64,000 nt of DNA from NCBI GenBank assembly GCA_029449235.1, contig JANATG010000017.1, forward strand, positions 1,132,001 through 1,196,000. The letters run 5' to 3'. A program made the position numbers and the translations under genes. Below, in pieces: positions 52,134 through 64,000 of this stretch. The notes below the pieces were generated by a model. It saw only the letters and a program-made list of their open reading frames with translations. It searched no databases and was not told the DNA's origin. How positions within the stretch are numbered: the stretch's first letter is position 1; each line of letters starts with the position of its first letter. The DNA comes from Linnemannia schmuckeri. Lineage: Eukaryota > Mortierellomycota > Mortierellomycetes > Mortierellales > Mortierellaceae.

Positions 52134-55100
52134 TAATGAATAATGTGTGAGATACGTCTCTTGAAGATGATTTATGATGGATTCAATTATTTGTCTTTTC
52201 TTTTCGTTCTCTCATGACTGGAAGTGGGGAACAAGATAATGAGGGGGAGAAGGGGAAAAATAGATGTAAATATACGCAAAATGAGAACACTACTTGAAGT
52301 CTGCGAAAGTGAGGGAAGAAGAGGCAAAGTCGGTGAGTCCGAGCTTCCTTCCAAAATTGAAATAATATTCAAGGAGCCGTGGTAAAGAGAACAAGTGTCT
52401 TTGCCCTCGTCGTTAATGGCACTTGCTCTAGCATATCAGTCGCAAGTTATGATGACCTGTAGTTGGCTTGTGCGTTGTATTTGCTCTAATCGCACGGTCA
52501 TCCAACAAAGATCCTTCCCCCAACTTCTCATATCTCAAAGATGTATTATATTCTTCAAGGGCAAAAAATGATTGAGGAAAAAAACACGGATCCACAGGGG
52601 CATGAGTGTATATATAGAATAGCGAATGTAAAAACGGACAGACACCAATCTTTTTTATATTTTCGAGCGCGTTTATGTCGACTATCCTTCCTTCTATGTT
52701 AGCGTTTCCTTGTAGAAAAAAGGAAAAGAAAACTCTTGGTACAAACTATAACTATACAAGTACGATGCAATGAGATAGTACACCCACGGACTACAAGAGA
52801 GGAGCCAGATTTTGCGTGAACTTTCCACGAGTGAACGAAAGCTGGTGATTTTTTTTTTCGCAACAAAAAAAGGCCGATAAGCCACGGAAATTCAGGGGCA
52901 GTACGTTGCCATTGTTGAACACGAAAGGAGAGAGAGCGATAGAGACCAACGAAGCAAGCAAGGTGTAAGCTTTCTTTGATTTAGCTAGGTAGGGAAGGAC
53001 ATATTTTGTTCAAGAATACGCGAAGGCGTCCAAACAAATGCGAAGAATACTGCTGAGCAAGCAGGAAGCGATGTGGAAGGGTGAATAGGGTATGTGTGTA
53101 ATGGAAATGACGTGATTTAGGATGGGGGCAAGTAGCCATCATGACGTTTCACGAAGAAAAAACTGTCGCGGCTTTTTTTGATCTACGGCTTCCTTCTTTC
53201 TCTCTCGCTCTCCTTTCGATCTTGAACAAACAATTCTCAATTCTTCATTCAGTTTATCGTTTTTTATAACACGGTCAAACGAAAGACACAGGAATATCGC
53301 AGTCCATGAGTGGAGAGGGACTGTAGTTGTGTCATTCTCATGCGAAAGCAGGAGGGAAATAAATTCAGCACATTGAGTCCATGAATGTCGTTGTCATCGT
53401 CGTGGAAAGAATATGGCGGTTTAATTTTGGTCTTTTGGGGCTCACATGTCGTAGGTGGCTTGCCAAAGACCTAAATAAGCCTTTCATTTTAAGGGGCTTA
53501 TAATCTTAGGACATCCGTTCTGCTGGATTCTCTCGGAGCGATCTGCTTTTTTTAACCCGTACGAAATGAACTCTTTCATCTGTCTCTTACAAACAAGACA
53601 AGGATGAGTCCATGCCATTCATGATCCCAGTTCAGGGTCGGACTCTTCTTCACTTCTAGAACTGGTTTCTTGATCACACACATCATGGGTCAACCGTATT
53701 AGTTTCACTCACAAATGAAAGGACAAGATATACCCCCTGGAGATATGATATGTATTTTTTTGAATAACAACAAGCTATCCATCAGACATTCCTCTCTCTC
53801 CCTCCCTCTCTGTCTTCCTGCGTTCCCTCGCCTTTTTTTCGTTCCCCATCCTCTCGGTCCAGAGCGTCCACGCATTCTTTCACTCCATACAAGACGTCTG
53901 TTTTACCGACGTCGAGATAGGGAGGTGAATAGTTATTTATAGTGCAAAAGACAGAGACAGAGCATCGTTAGCTAATTGCCTATCCTTCCTCTGTCTGTCT
54001 TTCATCCACCGACCCAGGACTTTCAACAGTGAGCATACTCACACAGAGAACAGACACTGGCACCTTCGTAAGCAAGGAAAGAAGGAAGATACAAAACCAC
54101 TAAAGATTCATCCTTTGTGAATGACAACATACAATGTCAAGAAGAATGAAGATCTTGGAGGTAGGAAGCCTTGCTCAGTCTCTCTTCCCCGTCTGCCTGT
54201 TCGATCTATCTATTTATCTATCTATCTATCTGTCCGTCTGTTTTTCACCGTGGATGCCAACAGCGATAGTGCCTACTACCCCTTACTTACTCTTCCACTT
54301 GCAAAAAAACAAAATGGATTGGTTCCTGTAAGGCAAAACAAACACAAAACAAATGCAAAAGATGTGAGCACCATCTCAGGTGCTATTTTCGTATCCTCAG
54401 AAAAGAAAAAAAATAAAAATTGAGCACTTGTCTTTTTTGTCTCGTCTGTCACTTTTCTGTATGTGGGTGTGTGGGAATGTGATACTGGTGCTCTCGCATT
54501 TGAAATTCCTTTGTCTGGGACAGCAGAGAGGAATTGGAGGAGGAGACAAAGTGAGGGAACTGAGAGAAAAGGGCGGAAGGGATAAATTGTTTTAGACCCC
54601 CTCTTCATACAATAGCAGAGGAAAGAGACACAGAGAGGAGAGTGAGGAAGAGAGAAAAGAAAAAAAAAAAAATTGAGCCCGCGGCTGAACTTTGGCCCAC
54701 TCAGAAGGAAGGAGACGGACAGGACAGGGGCAGGGAGAAGAGAGACAGGCAGAGAAATGAAAACTAATATGAGGAGAGAGAATGAAGACACAGGAGGTAC
54801 AAACTGGAAATTGGATTATGGGAAGATGGCATAATCCCTCATTTCTTCCTTGTCACACACACGGATACTCACATAAACAGTTGGTTACGTGTTTGTCTCA
54901 ACGGACAAACAAAAGGATGAAAACGTTCATCATTGTTCCATTATTTCTTTTCTCACCTATCTATCCAGAAGCATGTAATGGAGATGAAGAAGATAAAGGG
55001 AAGATGGAGGAAGGAAGAACCATTCGATGTTAGGCAAGGGCGACACCCTCACTTTCTGGTTCCTGGACTAAAAAAAAAAGATCATGCACTTATTTTGGTC

Positions 55101-55501
55101 CCTTATCCCTTTCACTCTTTTACGCGTGCTTTGGCAACGGTCGATGGAGCACGAAATGACGCTAAGGTAGTATTAGCGCAACGTTTAGCGTCATGTCTGT
55201 CTGTCAACATCAAAACGCTCATATATGAGCCAAAAAGAAGGCCATCACTAGTGTACCGAGAGACAGTCTCGCATTGTTATGTCCATCGTTTTCTTGATGC
55301 TTATATTTTCCAGACCAGCACGAGACAAACGAAACAAAAGGAGAGTAGCAGACAGGACAAAAAAACACAATGTGGGTGGTATCAAGGTATTATTATGAAG
55401 TGCATTGTTTGTTTTTTTTGTTGGTGTTCTACTATTTTTTATACATCTAATAAGTGCTCCAAGATCAACTCAGAACAAGTCGAGAAGTGAGGGGAGGACG
55501 C
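52134..55501. other. Long intergenic space
   Basis: 3.4 kb with no convincing gene. Short frames (for example 54276-54791 minus and 54933-55490 plus) are low-complexity or lack starts and domains. A TATC microsatellite lies at 54207-54233. Poly-A/T and CT-rich runs are frequent. No ATCAAGGG tract or 28S fragment here. Confidence 0.45.
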
Positions 55502-56098
55502 TTAGAAGATCAAGGCAGCGACGGCACCAGCAACGGCCAAGGCAGCAGCAGAGCCGGTCTTGAGGGCACCGGCGTTGTTGGGCTTGGTGGTGGGGGTGGT
55601 GGTGAAGGCGGTGACGGAGGGCTTGGTGGCGGTGGCGGTTCCGTTAACGGAAGCGGTGGGCAAGCCGGAGGAGGTGGCAGTAGGAGCAACGGTGGTGGTG
55701 ACGTTGGAGGAGGGGTTGGGGATGCTGGGGTTGTTGATGGTGAAGAGGGCCGAGTAGGACTGGTCGGGGCTGTTGGCGACCAAGATCGAGTAGACGGTGC
55801 CCGTGGCAATGGTAGCGGGGACCTTGACGGTGAGGGAACCGGCCTTGGCGCAGTTGAGTTCACCGAGAGGGGCGACGCCAGGAACGGGGACCTGGATGCC
55901 GTCAGCACGCTGCGTCTGGAGGACGACGGGGAAGGTGGTGTTGGCGAGGTCGGAGCAGTCGTTAGTCCAGGAGATGGTGGCGTCGGTGCCGGCGGTCCAG
56001 GTGGTCGTGGCGATGGGGGCACCGTATTTGAGTTGCTCGGCAGAAGCGACAGTGGCGACGGTCGAGGCGACGATGGCGAGGATGGCGGTGGACTTCAT
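55502..56098 (-). CDS. Kre9/Knh1-like, Ser/Thr-rich GPI-anchored cell-wall protein (198 aa)
   Basis: Secreted cell-surface protein. Signal peptide of about 20 residues (MKSTAILAIVASTVATVASA). Then a Kre9/Knh1-type beta-sandwich domain, about residues 25-110: YGAPIATTTWTAGTDATISW, LANTTFPVVLQTQ, SLTVKVPATIATGTVYSILV, DQSYSALFTI. A Ser/Thr/Pro-rich stalk with NVT and NGT sequons follows. The C-terminus NNAGALKTG then AALAVAGAVAALIF is a typical GPI signal. Related proteins are linked to beta-1,6-glucan assembly in yeast; the role here is inferred. I start at 56098 because the signal peptide begins there; the frame is open upstream only through a Q-rich leader. A Gly-rich frame on the opposite strand is a shadow. 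Confidence 0.85.
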   Translation of the reverse strand: MKSTAILAIVASTVATVASAEQLKYGAPIATTTWTAGTDATISWTNDCSDLANTTFPVVLQTQRADGIQVPVPGVAPLGELNCAKAGSLTVKVPATIATGTVYSILVANSPDQSYSALFTINNPSIPNPSSNVTTTVAPTATSSGLPTASVNGTATATKPSVTAFTTTPTTKPNNAGALKTGSAAALAVAGAVAALIF

Positions 56099-59000
56099 AT
56101 TTGTTGATAGAGTGGGTGTGAGAGAAAGGTTTTGTTGTTGTTGTTGGAAGGGGATAAGATGTGAAATCAGATGAAGAAGAGAAAAGAAGAAAAAAATCAA
56201 GAAGGGACGAGGTAGGGATTGGTATTTAAAGCAAGGGGAATATGTGGCTTCTTTTCTGATTGGCTTGCTAACTGGCTGGCTGTTGTAATTAAGAGTGTCG
56301 GTTGGTTAGAGAGACGGGAGAGAGAGTGGTGAGCAGTGAGAGTAGAGGAGCGAGAAATGGTTTGCTTTGTTTTCGCCTTTGTGCGATAGTTGGTTGGTTG
56401 GTTTGGTTGAGAGCGAGAGAGTACGTTGTGAGTGTGGAATTGAGAAAAAAAAAAAAAAAAAAGAAAAGAAACTGCTCACAAACAGGCCGGTATTTAAAAG
56501 AAACGGGATCGAGGGAGCACGATTGGTTAACGAGAGCAAATTGCCTTTTGCTCGTATCACATAACGGAACTGTACCTCCTTTCTTTTTACTCTCTGGCAT
56601 TCCTCTGTGTGTATGTGCCTGGACCATTCACGTTTTTTTTTCTCGTTATGAGGCGATGTTACAAATAACGAACAAACGGAACAAAGCAACAACAACAAAC
56701 AACAGCGCATCATTTGTTGTCGTGGGGTATGTGAACACACAGACAGGAAAAAAAGAAAAAAGAAAGGGAAAAGTAAAAATAACATTGCCCAGTCAGCCCA
56801 TGCATGGTCCCCCCCCCTTTGTTTACATCAAACGAACGAAAAGAAGAAAAATAGAAAAAGAGTTTGTTGTCATTCGTTGAAATATACCGGTGAGGTCGAT
56901 TCGACTCCTGTGTATCAATACCAGGGAATTCTACTTTGTATTTTGGAGGCGCACTTCCGTCACTCTGACACTCATTCTCTTTCCATCTCATCTCTCCTCA
57001 CCTCGCCATCATCACCACCCAACGCACCCTCACATACAAATATCTATGGCTGTTGTACCTGTGTCTGTATTTTTTACTCCTATTCATTCTTTCTAGCATA
57101 GGACACTGCCCTCTTCTCCCAGGTGGCGAAGGAGTCCAGATGGCAAAAAAAAAATTCTCCACAAACATATCAGAGAGTAACCAATGATTGATATAATAAA
57201 TCACACAGCCAGTCGCCTCTTTCTCCTTCCTCGACATTCATCCATCAGTTATCAGCTCCTCCTGAGGTCTATTTGCCTTACCTTGTACCTGATATTTTGA
57301 GAATGACCGCTTGTTGCCATCTCTTCTCGTCTGACTGTTTGCTACTAGACTACAACTGCAATTAGTCCCCTTCCATACTCCCCTTCTCTCTCGTGGACCC
57401 CCTTTTTTTTTGTTCCTGATGTTTCCCCCCGTCTCTCTCCCTTTCTCCTTTCTAACACACATTAAAAAGTTCAAGACATATGGAAGAAAAACTAGTCGAT
57501 TGCTCTGATCCTTCCCCCTCTGTCTGTCTGTTCGTTCCAAAAAATTCTTGGATCTATCTCTGATGGTCATCATATGGACAAAGAAAAGAGCCAGACCAAA
57601 CCCCGATATGTCTGACTTCTTAAAGCGGAAGGAAATGAAGAGGGGTCCCAGAGCAGAGAAACCACAGAACGAGGAGGGAAAGAAATGAACCGGGTAATCA
57701 GGGGATAAAATAGAATATCTTTGACTTCTTTTTTGTTGTATCGTAAGCTATCGAAAGACATCGTCATATCGATCGTCAAAGAGAGACAACCTTGGACCGA
57801 AAGGGTAGATCTCAAAGAAGAAGAGAAGAGACACGCACATATTCACCCAAGTATTCTATTCCCTCCCCTTTTTCCTTCATCCACCCGTCTCTTCATAGTA
57901 GTAAAGAGGATTTTGTATGTTACAAAAGCATTTTGCTTATTCTAGTATCCAAGCATGTAGTTGTCTGTCTGTCTGAGTCGTAAAAATTGGGCGCTGTTTT
58001 ACCTCATTCTCTCTCTCTATTTCTCATTTGTTTTCTGTATTTTTCAAAATTCAATGGGCTGTCCCTAGTGATTATCTAGGGCTGTTGCCATATTCATGCA
58101 TGTCGCCTTTTCTATTTCCTCTCATTTGTATAACAAACTCTCCCTCTCTCTCCAGCCTCACTCAGCAGCCCAACTACCATTAGCTAACAAAAACGGTGAT
58201 AAACGTGAGGAATACGAAAAGCGACACGGCACATATGGCACGGTGTATACTCCAGTATCACGATCCAGCCCTTCGTCATATTACCTACACACTATGTTAT
58301 TTCTGGCTGTTCATGTCATCTGTCGTACCCTTCTCTCTCTCTCTCTCACTCTAACAGAAGGAAATTGCTCTGAGAGAAAAGAAAAAACGACGATGATAAT
58401 GACGAGTAATCCCTTTCTTGGCATTTTGAGACCACAAGGTAAGAAGACAAAGAATGAAAATAATGTGGGATTACGATCTATATCATGGCTGTAGGAGAGG
58501 CTGACCTTTAGACAAGCACACACTAAAAAAAGGGTCCAGTCCTTCTCTCTCGTTTTCATTGTTTCCTATATCCGTAAGCCCAAAAAAATCGAGGCTGAAT
58601 ACTTGTTTACCCTCCTCCTCTCTGACCCTCCCTCTCATCCGCCATTAACAAGAAAAAGGGAATGACGACAAAGAAATAGTACTGAAAGGAAAAAAGAAAA
58701 TTTATGGTGGAGACAAGGAAGAACGATGCACCAGCCTGCATGAAACAAAAAAGAAAAACTTCCTACAGAAGCATGCGCTCACACGCGCAGGCACTCACAC
58801 CGCACAAAAAAAAAATGTCTTCCTCCACACTCATTTTTCTTTTTTTAGACCTCCCTCCTAGCCGCCAAGGATCCTCTCTCTCGGCACTTGGATGACTTTT
58901 TTTTTTTTTTTTTGCAAATTTTCATTCGGGATTTTTGTGGTGCAGGAACAAAAAATGGTCCGGATCTTGTCAACAAACAAAAAAAATAAAGACTGAGCAA

Positions 59001-59345
59001 GAGGAGGACAGGATAAGGCTGGCTGGGCTGGCTGGGCTGGCTGGGCGCGAACAAAAAAAAAGCCATCAACAGAGAAGAAGCAATGAGAGGCGGAAAGGGC
59101 AGGGCACGGGCAGTGTGTCCGTCGGATGTGCCACACATACATGCATGCGCAGGGCCCCTCTTTTTTCGCGGTGCCCTTTAGACCATGTTCATCGCCAACT
59201 CGTCGTCTTTTTTGTTACACATGCGAGCGCGTCATTCTTACGACACGCGTAACTACTTCCATCACGACTCATACCAACAAAGAAAGGTGTAGGAAGGTAT
59301 CCTTTTCTTTAATCTAGTAAAAACAAAAAACCACATCCACCACAT
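56099..59345. other. Long intergenic space
   Basis: 3.2 kb with no gene recognised. Several frames over 100 codons (56302-56880 plus, 56306-56785 minus, 58096-58494 plus) are low-complexity or have no domain. Homopolymer A/T runs are common. Three GGCTGGCTGG units stand at 59018-59045. Confidence 0.45.
59018..59045. repeat. 10-bp tandem repeat
   Basis: Three near-identical GGCTGGCTGG units. Confidence 0.7.
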
Positions 59346-62300
59346 CTAGTTCTTCCTCAAAGTCCTTTGCTTCTCAGCATGCTCAACAATCTTCTGCTCC
59401 ACAAACAATCCCTTCCGCTTCCTAACAACATCCATATACTTCTTCGCAATATTCTCCCTATCTGCCTTCTCCCCAAGATCCTCGAGTTCCTCAACAGTAT
59501 TAGGAACCCAGAAGGGGTCCATATCGAGGACCTCGAAATGCGAGAAAATAAGTTGAGGAGATGCGGCGCCGGAAGTACGTTTCCGGATATCGTCTGAGAA
59601 TCCAAAGGATTCAACGACGGGGAGGAGGGCTTGGATGGAGAAGAAGGGTGTACCTTCCTTCATCTCTTCATGGAGGATCTTGCCCTTTCGGCGCGCGATG
59701 ACTGCATACACCTTACCCAGCACCTCCGCTAAGAGCACGAATTTGAAATAAAGAAAAAGGCAAGCATGGTCGTTAGTGCTCTAGATCGCCAACAAGAGAT
59801 ATTAGCATATCATGACGAAGATGAAGCCTAAAAAGGATTTCTTACCGGTGGTCTGGATGTCGCAGGAGTACATGGCAAGCATGAGACGGGGACTCCATTC
59901 AAGGAACCCGAGTCGGCAAGCATCTCTCATGCTCGTGATCACTTGTCCACTCGACACCGCCATCTTGGACCGCCCCTCACTTCCTCCTCCAACCTCCTGG
60001 GAACTGTCCAAAATCTCAATCTCCTGCAAGAAGAACGCCATTCCGAGCATAGGCTCACTGCACAGAGGTCCTCCGTTGGTCGCAATCTGGAATCCAGTCT
60101 GGATCGACTCGGCCATATCCTGTACCGTGATTCCACCATTGCTGTTGCTTTCCTCCGAATCTGCGCTGGAGTTGTTCCGGTTACGAGAAAAGTCGAATCC
60201 GAGCTGGTTGATCAACAGGTTGGGTCCAACACGACGAGGTCCAAAAGCCAGGATATCCTTCTCGCGCCCCTTCCAGTCCTCGCCTGCCTGCGCAAATAAT
60301 GGTGTCAGTTCGTCCAACAACTTCTTTTGAGCTTTGGCTTGCTCTCCTGTCTCGACTTCTTCTGTCAACACTGCAGCTCCAGAGTTGTTCTTGGCGTTAC
60401 GACTCTTGTCCTCGACATAGGTCTGGATTTGCTCTGCATGGTCCAACAGGTACTTCTTGAGATCCTCAGGGATGGGAACCGTCCTGACGACAAATCGGAC
60501 ATGGCGGTTAGCTGTTGTTGCCACAATAGTTCCACGGGCTCCCGTCTCACTCTTGGCAATCAACTTCTCGCCCTGGTCCCTGCCCTGGGCCTCGTTGACA
60601 GCCATGGCGCTCGACGTCACAATCTGTGCGGGTGCATCGACGGCAGTCTCGCGGAAGGGCACAATGGGCTCACTCATCGAGATCTCGATCCTGGCAAACC
60701 GTTCTCTCAAATCAGCCATGCAGCGCTGAAGATGAACCTCTCCCGATGTCAGAATAACGTGTTCTCCAGTCTCCTGAGTCAACACCTGAACTGAGGGATC
60801 TGCCTGGTTAAGCAACTGCAGACCCCTAACCAATTGCGCCATCTGCGAGGGATCCTCGGGCTCAAGAGCAACGCGGACAATGGGCGCCGTCTCCAGACCC
60901 TTTCCAACCAAGTTCTGACCACCCTCCCACTCGGCACTCCAAAGAGTTCCATATTTCAACACATGGCCCTCCAGCCCTCCAATACCAAAGACGTTTCCTG
61001 CAGGCACCTGATCCAGCCCAATCAAATCCCGTCCCATGATCATGAACAAACTATCGACAGTGACCTCACTGCAGTGCTGGGTCGGGTTGGCAGGATCGTA
61101 CTTTGGCCCCAGAACCTTCAGCCTTTGACCAACACGGACAGTTCCAGAGTAGATCCTCGAGAATCCAATCAGCGCCTCTTTACCCTCAAGCTCTTCAGCC
61201 GCAGCCTTATCCTCAGCCTCCTTCTGCAGTCTGTTGGCGACCACTTCATCCACATCCAGATGCACGCCGACCTCACCCAACTCGGCCGATTTAGCTGCCG
61301 CAACTAGCTGTTCCCGTTGAACCCGTCCCCGCTGACGCATCTCCTCGGCCGACAGAGTCTTGCGCTTATTCTTGGGCAAGACATCCAGCGGCACACTAAC
61401 CATCTTGCTGACATAGGCAACCACGCCTGAAGTAGGGTCACAGTTAATCATGCCCTTTTCCCAATCCTCGGTCGGTTCTGGAGGTGTCGTTTCAAAGGGG
61501 TGCAACATCTTGGGCATCCGGATCTTTTGCGCCGCTGCAGGCGACGGGAGCTGTTCCACGACCGCGAGAAGGACACATGTCGAGAGAGGGAGCCACTGTG
61601 AAAAGATGGTTGTCAATACCGCCCGGGTATCCTTGGACCTCATATCTCTCGGCAGCACCTTCAAGTTTAGTGACTTTACCACCTTCTCCGTCATCTCCTT
61701 GTCTCTATATTACAACAGTAATTAAAAGAGAAATGATATTAGAATCTATGGACAGTCAAAAGCTTCATTACAGATTCCCAGCATACAAATATCCTCAGAA
61801 TAACTTACGGGTTGACGACAACGACATCATAGACCTTCCAGACATTATCCAGCACAAGATGAATCGCCAAAGGCTTCAAGGCCCTACCCTTTAGACCCTT
61901 GTACCCAATCACCCGCTTCGTCTTGGGATCTAGATAGAAATCGCCCCACAAACACTTGCGCAACACTGCTTCCTTCATTCCTAACTTCTGCGCATAGATC
62001 GCCGCAAACTGATCAACCCTGAACGCCCAACCGTCGATGGCAGAGGCAAAGATGACGTTGCCCTGAGATGGATGGAAATAGATGTGTGAATCGTCCTGGG
62101 TCTCGACGTGCCAATCAGAGAACATGTCTTCTAATCCTGTGGAGCCTTCCTTTCCTCCCTTTCCTTCCTGCTCCTTCTTCTTCTACTCGATATGAAGGTT
62201 GTATAAAATATAAAATGTTAGCATGTTTCCTTTTAGAATCGTGTCCAGCGAGTATAGGAGCTGATAAGGACAGGAAAAAGGGGGAAGAAAGGTACCTCGG

Positions 62301-63188
62301 CTTTCTTCCTATAATCTTCTTCGAGGACATTCTCAGAAAAGAAAGTTCCCATGACGGCGTTGACCTGTTCGAGGATCTTGTTGAGATGGATATAGGCCTC
62401 CAGGGGTGTAAACTGCAACTCTGTAATTAGCCTGTCGATCTTGTTGATCACCAGCACCGGTCGTACCGACTCTTTCCATGCCTGTCTTAACACTGTATGC
62501 GTCTATGTTGTTATATGTACAAGTGAAGGAATGACACGATTGTCCGGTGAGCAACTGCTGTAAGTAAGATAGTCTGCGGAACAAACACCACAGACGTCCT
62601 AATGAGATACTCATAAAAAAAGAAGAAAAATGGTACCTGAGTGCAGACTCCTTCGACGGCATCGACGAGAACGAGGGCACCATCACAGAGCCGGGAGGCC
62701 GTCGAGACCTCTCCCGAGAAATCCACATGTCCGGGTGAATCAATCAAATTGATCAGATACTCTTCCGCGACCGTCTCTGCAGGCGTCGACGTCCCACTGT
62801 TTGCCGCACTATCCTCCGTTCCTGTCCCTGCTGTCGTTGTGGTGGCAGTAGTATCGTTGCTCTGATCCATGACGTTTCCAGAAGGCACCGCAGCCGACGC
62901 CTTAGCAGCAGCCGCAGCAATCGATGCAGCAGCAACACGGCGCCGAATCTTGAAATACAATGAAATTGCACTAGACTCCATAGTAATCCCTCTCTCCTGT
63001 TCGTCTGCCCTCGAATCCAAGAAGCGAACTTTTCCTGCGAGTTTGGAGGATATGATTCCATTAGAGGCGAGGAGAGAATCTGAGAGGGTTGTCTTGCCGT
63101 GGTCGACGTGGGCCAGGATACAGATATTCCGGACGTGGGCTTGGTTCGCCTGGAGGCGGATTAGTTCTGCCTCTGGGATGGATGGCAT
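59346..63188 (-). CDS. RIA1: Elongation factor-like GTPase 1 (EFL1/RIA1), ribosome maturation
   Basis: Cytoplasmic EF-2-like GTPase that, with the SBDS/Sdo1 protein, releases eIF6/Tif6 from pre-60S subunits. Five minus-strand exons: 63188-62637, 62502-62296, 62182-61809, 61704-59846 and 59728-59346. All junctions are GT-AG and keep frame; the product is 1,124 aa, against about 1,110 for yeast Ria1. G1 AHVDHGKTT at 26-34, switch region DEQERGITMESSAI, G3 DSPGHVDFSGEV, G4 NKIDRL. An Ala/Thr/Ser-rich insertion sits before G3, as in other EFL1 proteins. Domains III-V follow, ending with CDIQTTAEVLGKVYAVIARR and GTPFFSIQALLPVVESFGFS. No lesion. It is divergent from the gene at 63654, 465 bp apart. 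Confidence 0.95.
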
Positions 63189-63653
63189 TTTTTTGGGTGT
63201 TTGTTGGTGAGCTGAAGTAGGTGAAGGTAGTGGTTGGGTGGTGCGTGTCCTTTGTGTCCTGAGTTGAGTGTGGGTGTTCGAGTGTCCTGTGTTGAATTAG
63301 TTGATGAGTAATGCAAAAGGAAAGAGTAAAGAAGTCGTGCCACCACCGCGTATGCTCTCTTTTATATGTGTCTCGTGTGCTTTTCTCTTTTCTTTGGAAT
63401 AAGGTCTTCCAGCCTGACTGCGGCCGCAGAGCGAACAAAATATTCACACGCATTAGAAGGCAGCTCCATAAAAACAGTCACCGTAAACAAACCATCTCAG
63501 TCACTTACGAAGGCGAAGGGGGGAACACCTTTTCTTTTTTTTTGTTTGTTTGTTTCTGAACTCCAACAACTCCAGACGACCACACGCACGCATACACGCA
63601 AGCAATACACGCGCTTTGCTTGGTTATACATCAGGACTAAAAGGAAAACAAGG
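63189..63653. promoter_or_regulatory. Shared intergenic region between divergent genes
   Basis: 465 bp between the EFL1 start (minus) and the next start (plus). No clear TATA box; contains GTTTGTTTGTTTG at about 63542 and CA/CG-rich sequence. A bidirectional promoter is likely from layout only. Confidence 0.4.
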
Positions 63654-64000
63654 ATGGCCTCGCGAGCATACGCCCTCAGGCTCACAAGGACTAGCAGGAC
63701 TGCGGGAACTACAGGAAAGAACAGCATTTGTCCTGTTCATATCCTCGCAGAAAAGTCTTCCTCGACGATACCAACACCACGTGTGTCATTCGCTTCACGG
63801 TTCTACACTTCCTCCACTCGGCGATATCCAACCACCTCACTTCTTTCCTCCACATCCACATACTCAACACTGCGGCACCAACGACACTCCCTCACTCGCA
63901 CTCGGATACAACCCTCGGCATACTTCAGCACACACTCCGCACTTCGTCAACTCCAGTCTACGACCTCAACCTCAATCGATCAACAGCATGATGCCGGGCA
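63654..64000 (+). CDS. N-terminus of a probable mitochondrial protein, runs off the window
   Basis: From ATG 63654 the frame stays open to the end of the window (115 codons). It begins MASRAYALRLTRTSRTAGTT, then is very rich in Arg, Ser and Thr with few acidic residues (RFYTSSTRRYPTTSLLSS, RHQRHSLTRTRIQPSAYFST). This composition is typical of a mitochondrial targeting sequence and the region after it. The mature domain is outside the window, so the product cannot be named. The frame has no stop in view and is easily missed. Confidence 0.55.
   Translation, partial: MASRAYALRLTRTSRTAGTTGKNSICPVHILAEKSSSTIPTPRVSFASRFYTSSTRRYPTTSLLSSTSTYSTLRHQRHSLTRTRIQPSAYFSTHSALRQLQSTTSTSIDQQHDAG

Noticed and set aside
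54276..54791. 171-codon minus-strand frame rich in Phe, Leu and Ser
   Set aside because: Low complexity, no signal or domain, overlaps other equally poor frames.
55454..56107. Gly-rich 217-codon forward frame and a Pro-rich 170-codon minus-strand frame
   Set aside because: Shadows of the Kre9/Knh1-like gene, whose codon-biased Ser/Thr/Ala sequence leaves other frames open.
56302..56880. 192-codon forward frame with Lys runs
   Set aside because: Built on A-rich runs; no recognisable domain; opposite-strand frame of equal size.

Overview
The window is eukaryotic and looks like a chromosome segment from a filamentous fungus of the Mucoromycota, most probably Mortierellomycotina. The lineage call is inference. 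It rests on short GT-AG introns, a Crinkler-type effector gene with an NTPase core plus a degraded relative, many small secreted proteins, a fused NirB/NirD nitrite reductase and an APE-type LINE. Four genes are ordinary conserved fungal genes: nitrite reductase at the left edge (5' part missing), and at the right a single-pass kelch receptor-like protein, a Kre9/Knh1-like GPI protein and the ribosome-maturation GTPase EFL1/RIA1. EFL1 diverges from the first exon of a gene with a mitochondrial-presequence-like N-terminus that runs off the right edge.

From about 3.2 to 49 kb the sequence is an accessory region dense in repeats. It holds small secreted proteins (a 10-cysteine protein, a bulb-type lectin, a protein with a chaplin-type domain, a three-member family ending in VDPA..EVP..CLAP, and two nearly identical truncated Egh16-like proteins). 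It also holds one intact Crinkler gene and pseudogenes of Crinkler, PD-(D/E)XK nuclease-like, RNase H, Tc1/mariner, dynamin-GED, TnpB/Fanzor-like zinc ribbon, cupredoxin and isochorismatase origin. Mobile elements include a LINE with an intact ORF2 (35.4-40.5 kb), a 1.7-kb Tc1/mariner element with TIRs and TA flanks (44.1-45.8 kb) and two abutting TA-flanked MITEs (7.7-8.7 kb).

The most unusual feature is a composite repeat. Degenerate tracts of an ATCAAGGG motif, often spaced about 15 bp, recur across the accessory region. Five of them lead into a fragment of 28S rRNA that starts at about the same place (GGATAACTGGCTTGTGGC, domain V). One copy (32685-33262) continues to the 3' end of 28S and is then followed by a tail that is also found near another copy. 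Six copies of the 28S module lie in this window. This looks like a dispersed rRNA-chimeric element rather than rDNA.

Segmental duplication has shaped 25-49 kb. A 0.43-kb block (25874-26312) and a 1.7-kb block (33679-35360) recur fused to each other at 46778-48910 through a 4-bp ACAT overlap. The LINE starts exactly where the second block ends and stops about 50 bp before the TATA-like box of the Crinkler gene. The right-hand 15 kb has long intergenic spaces with few repeats.
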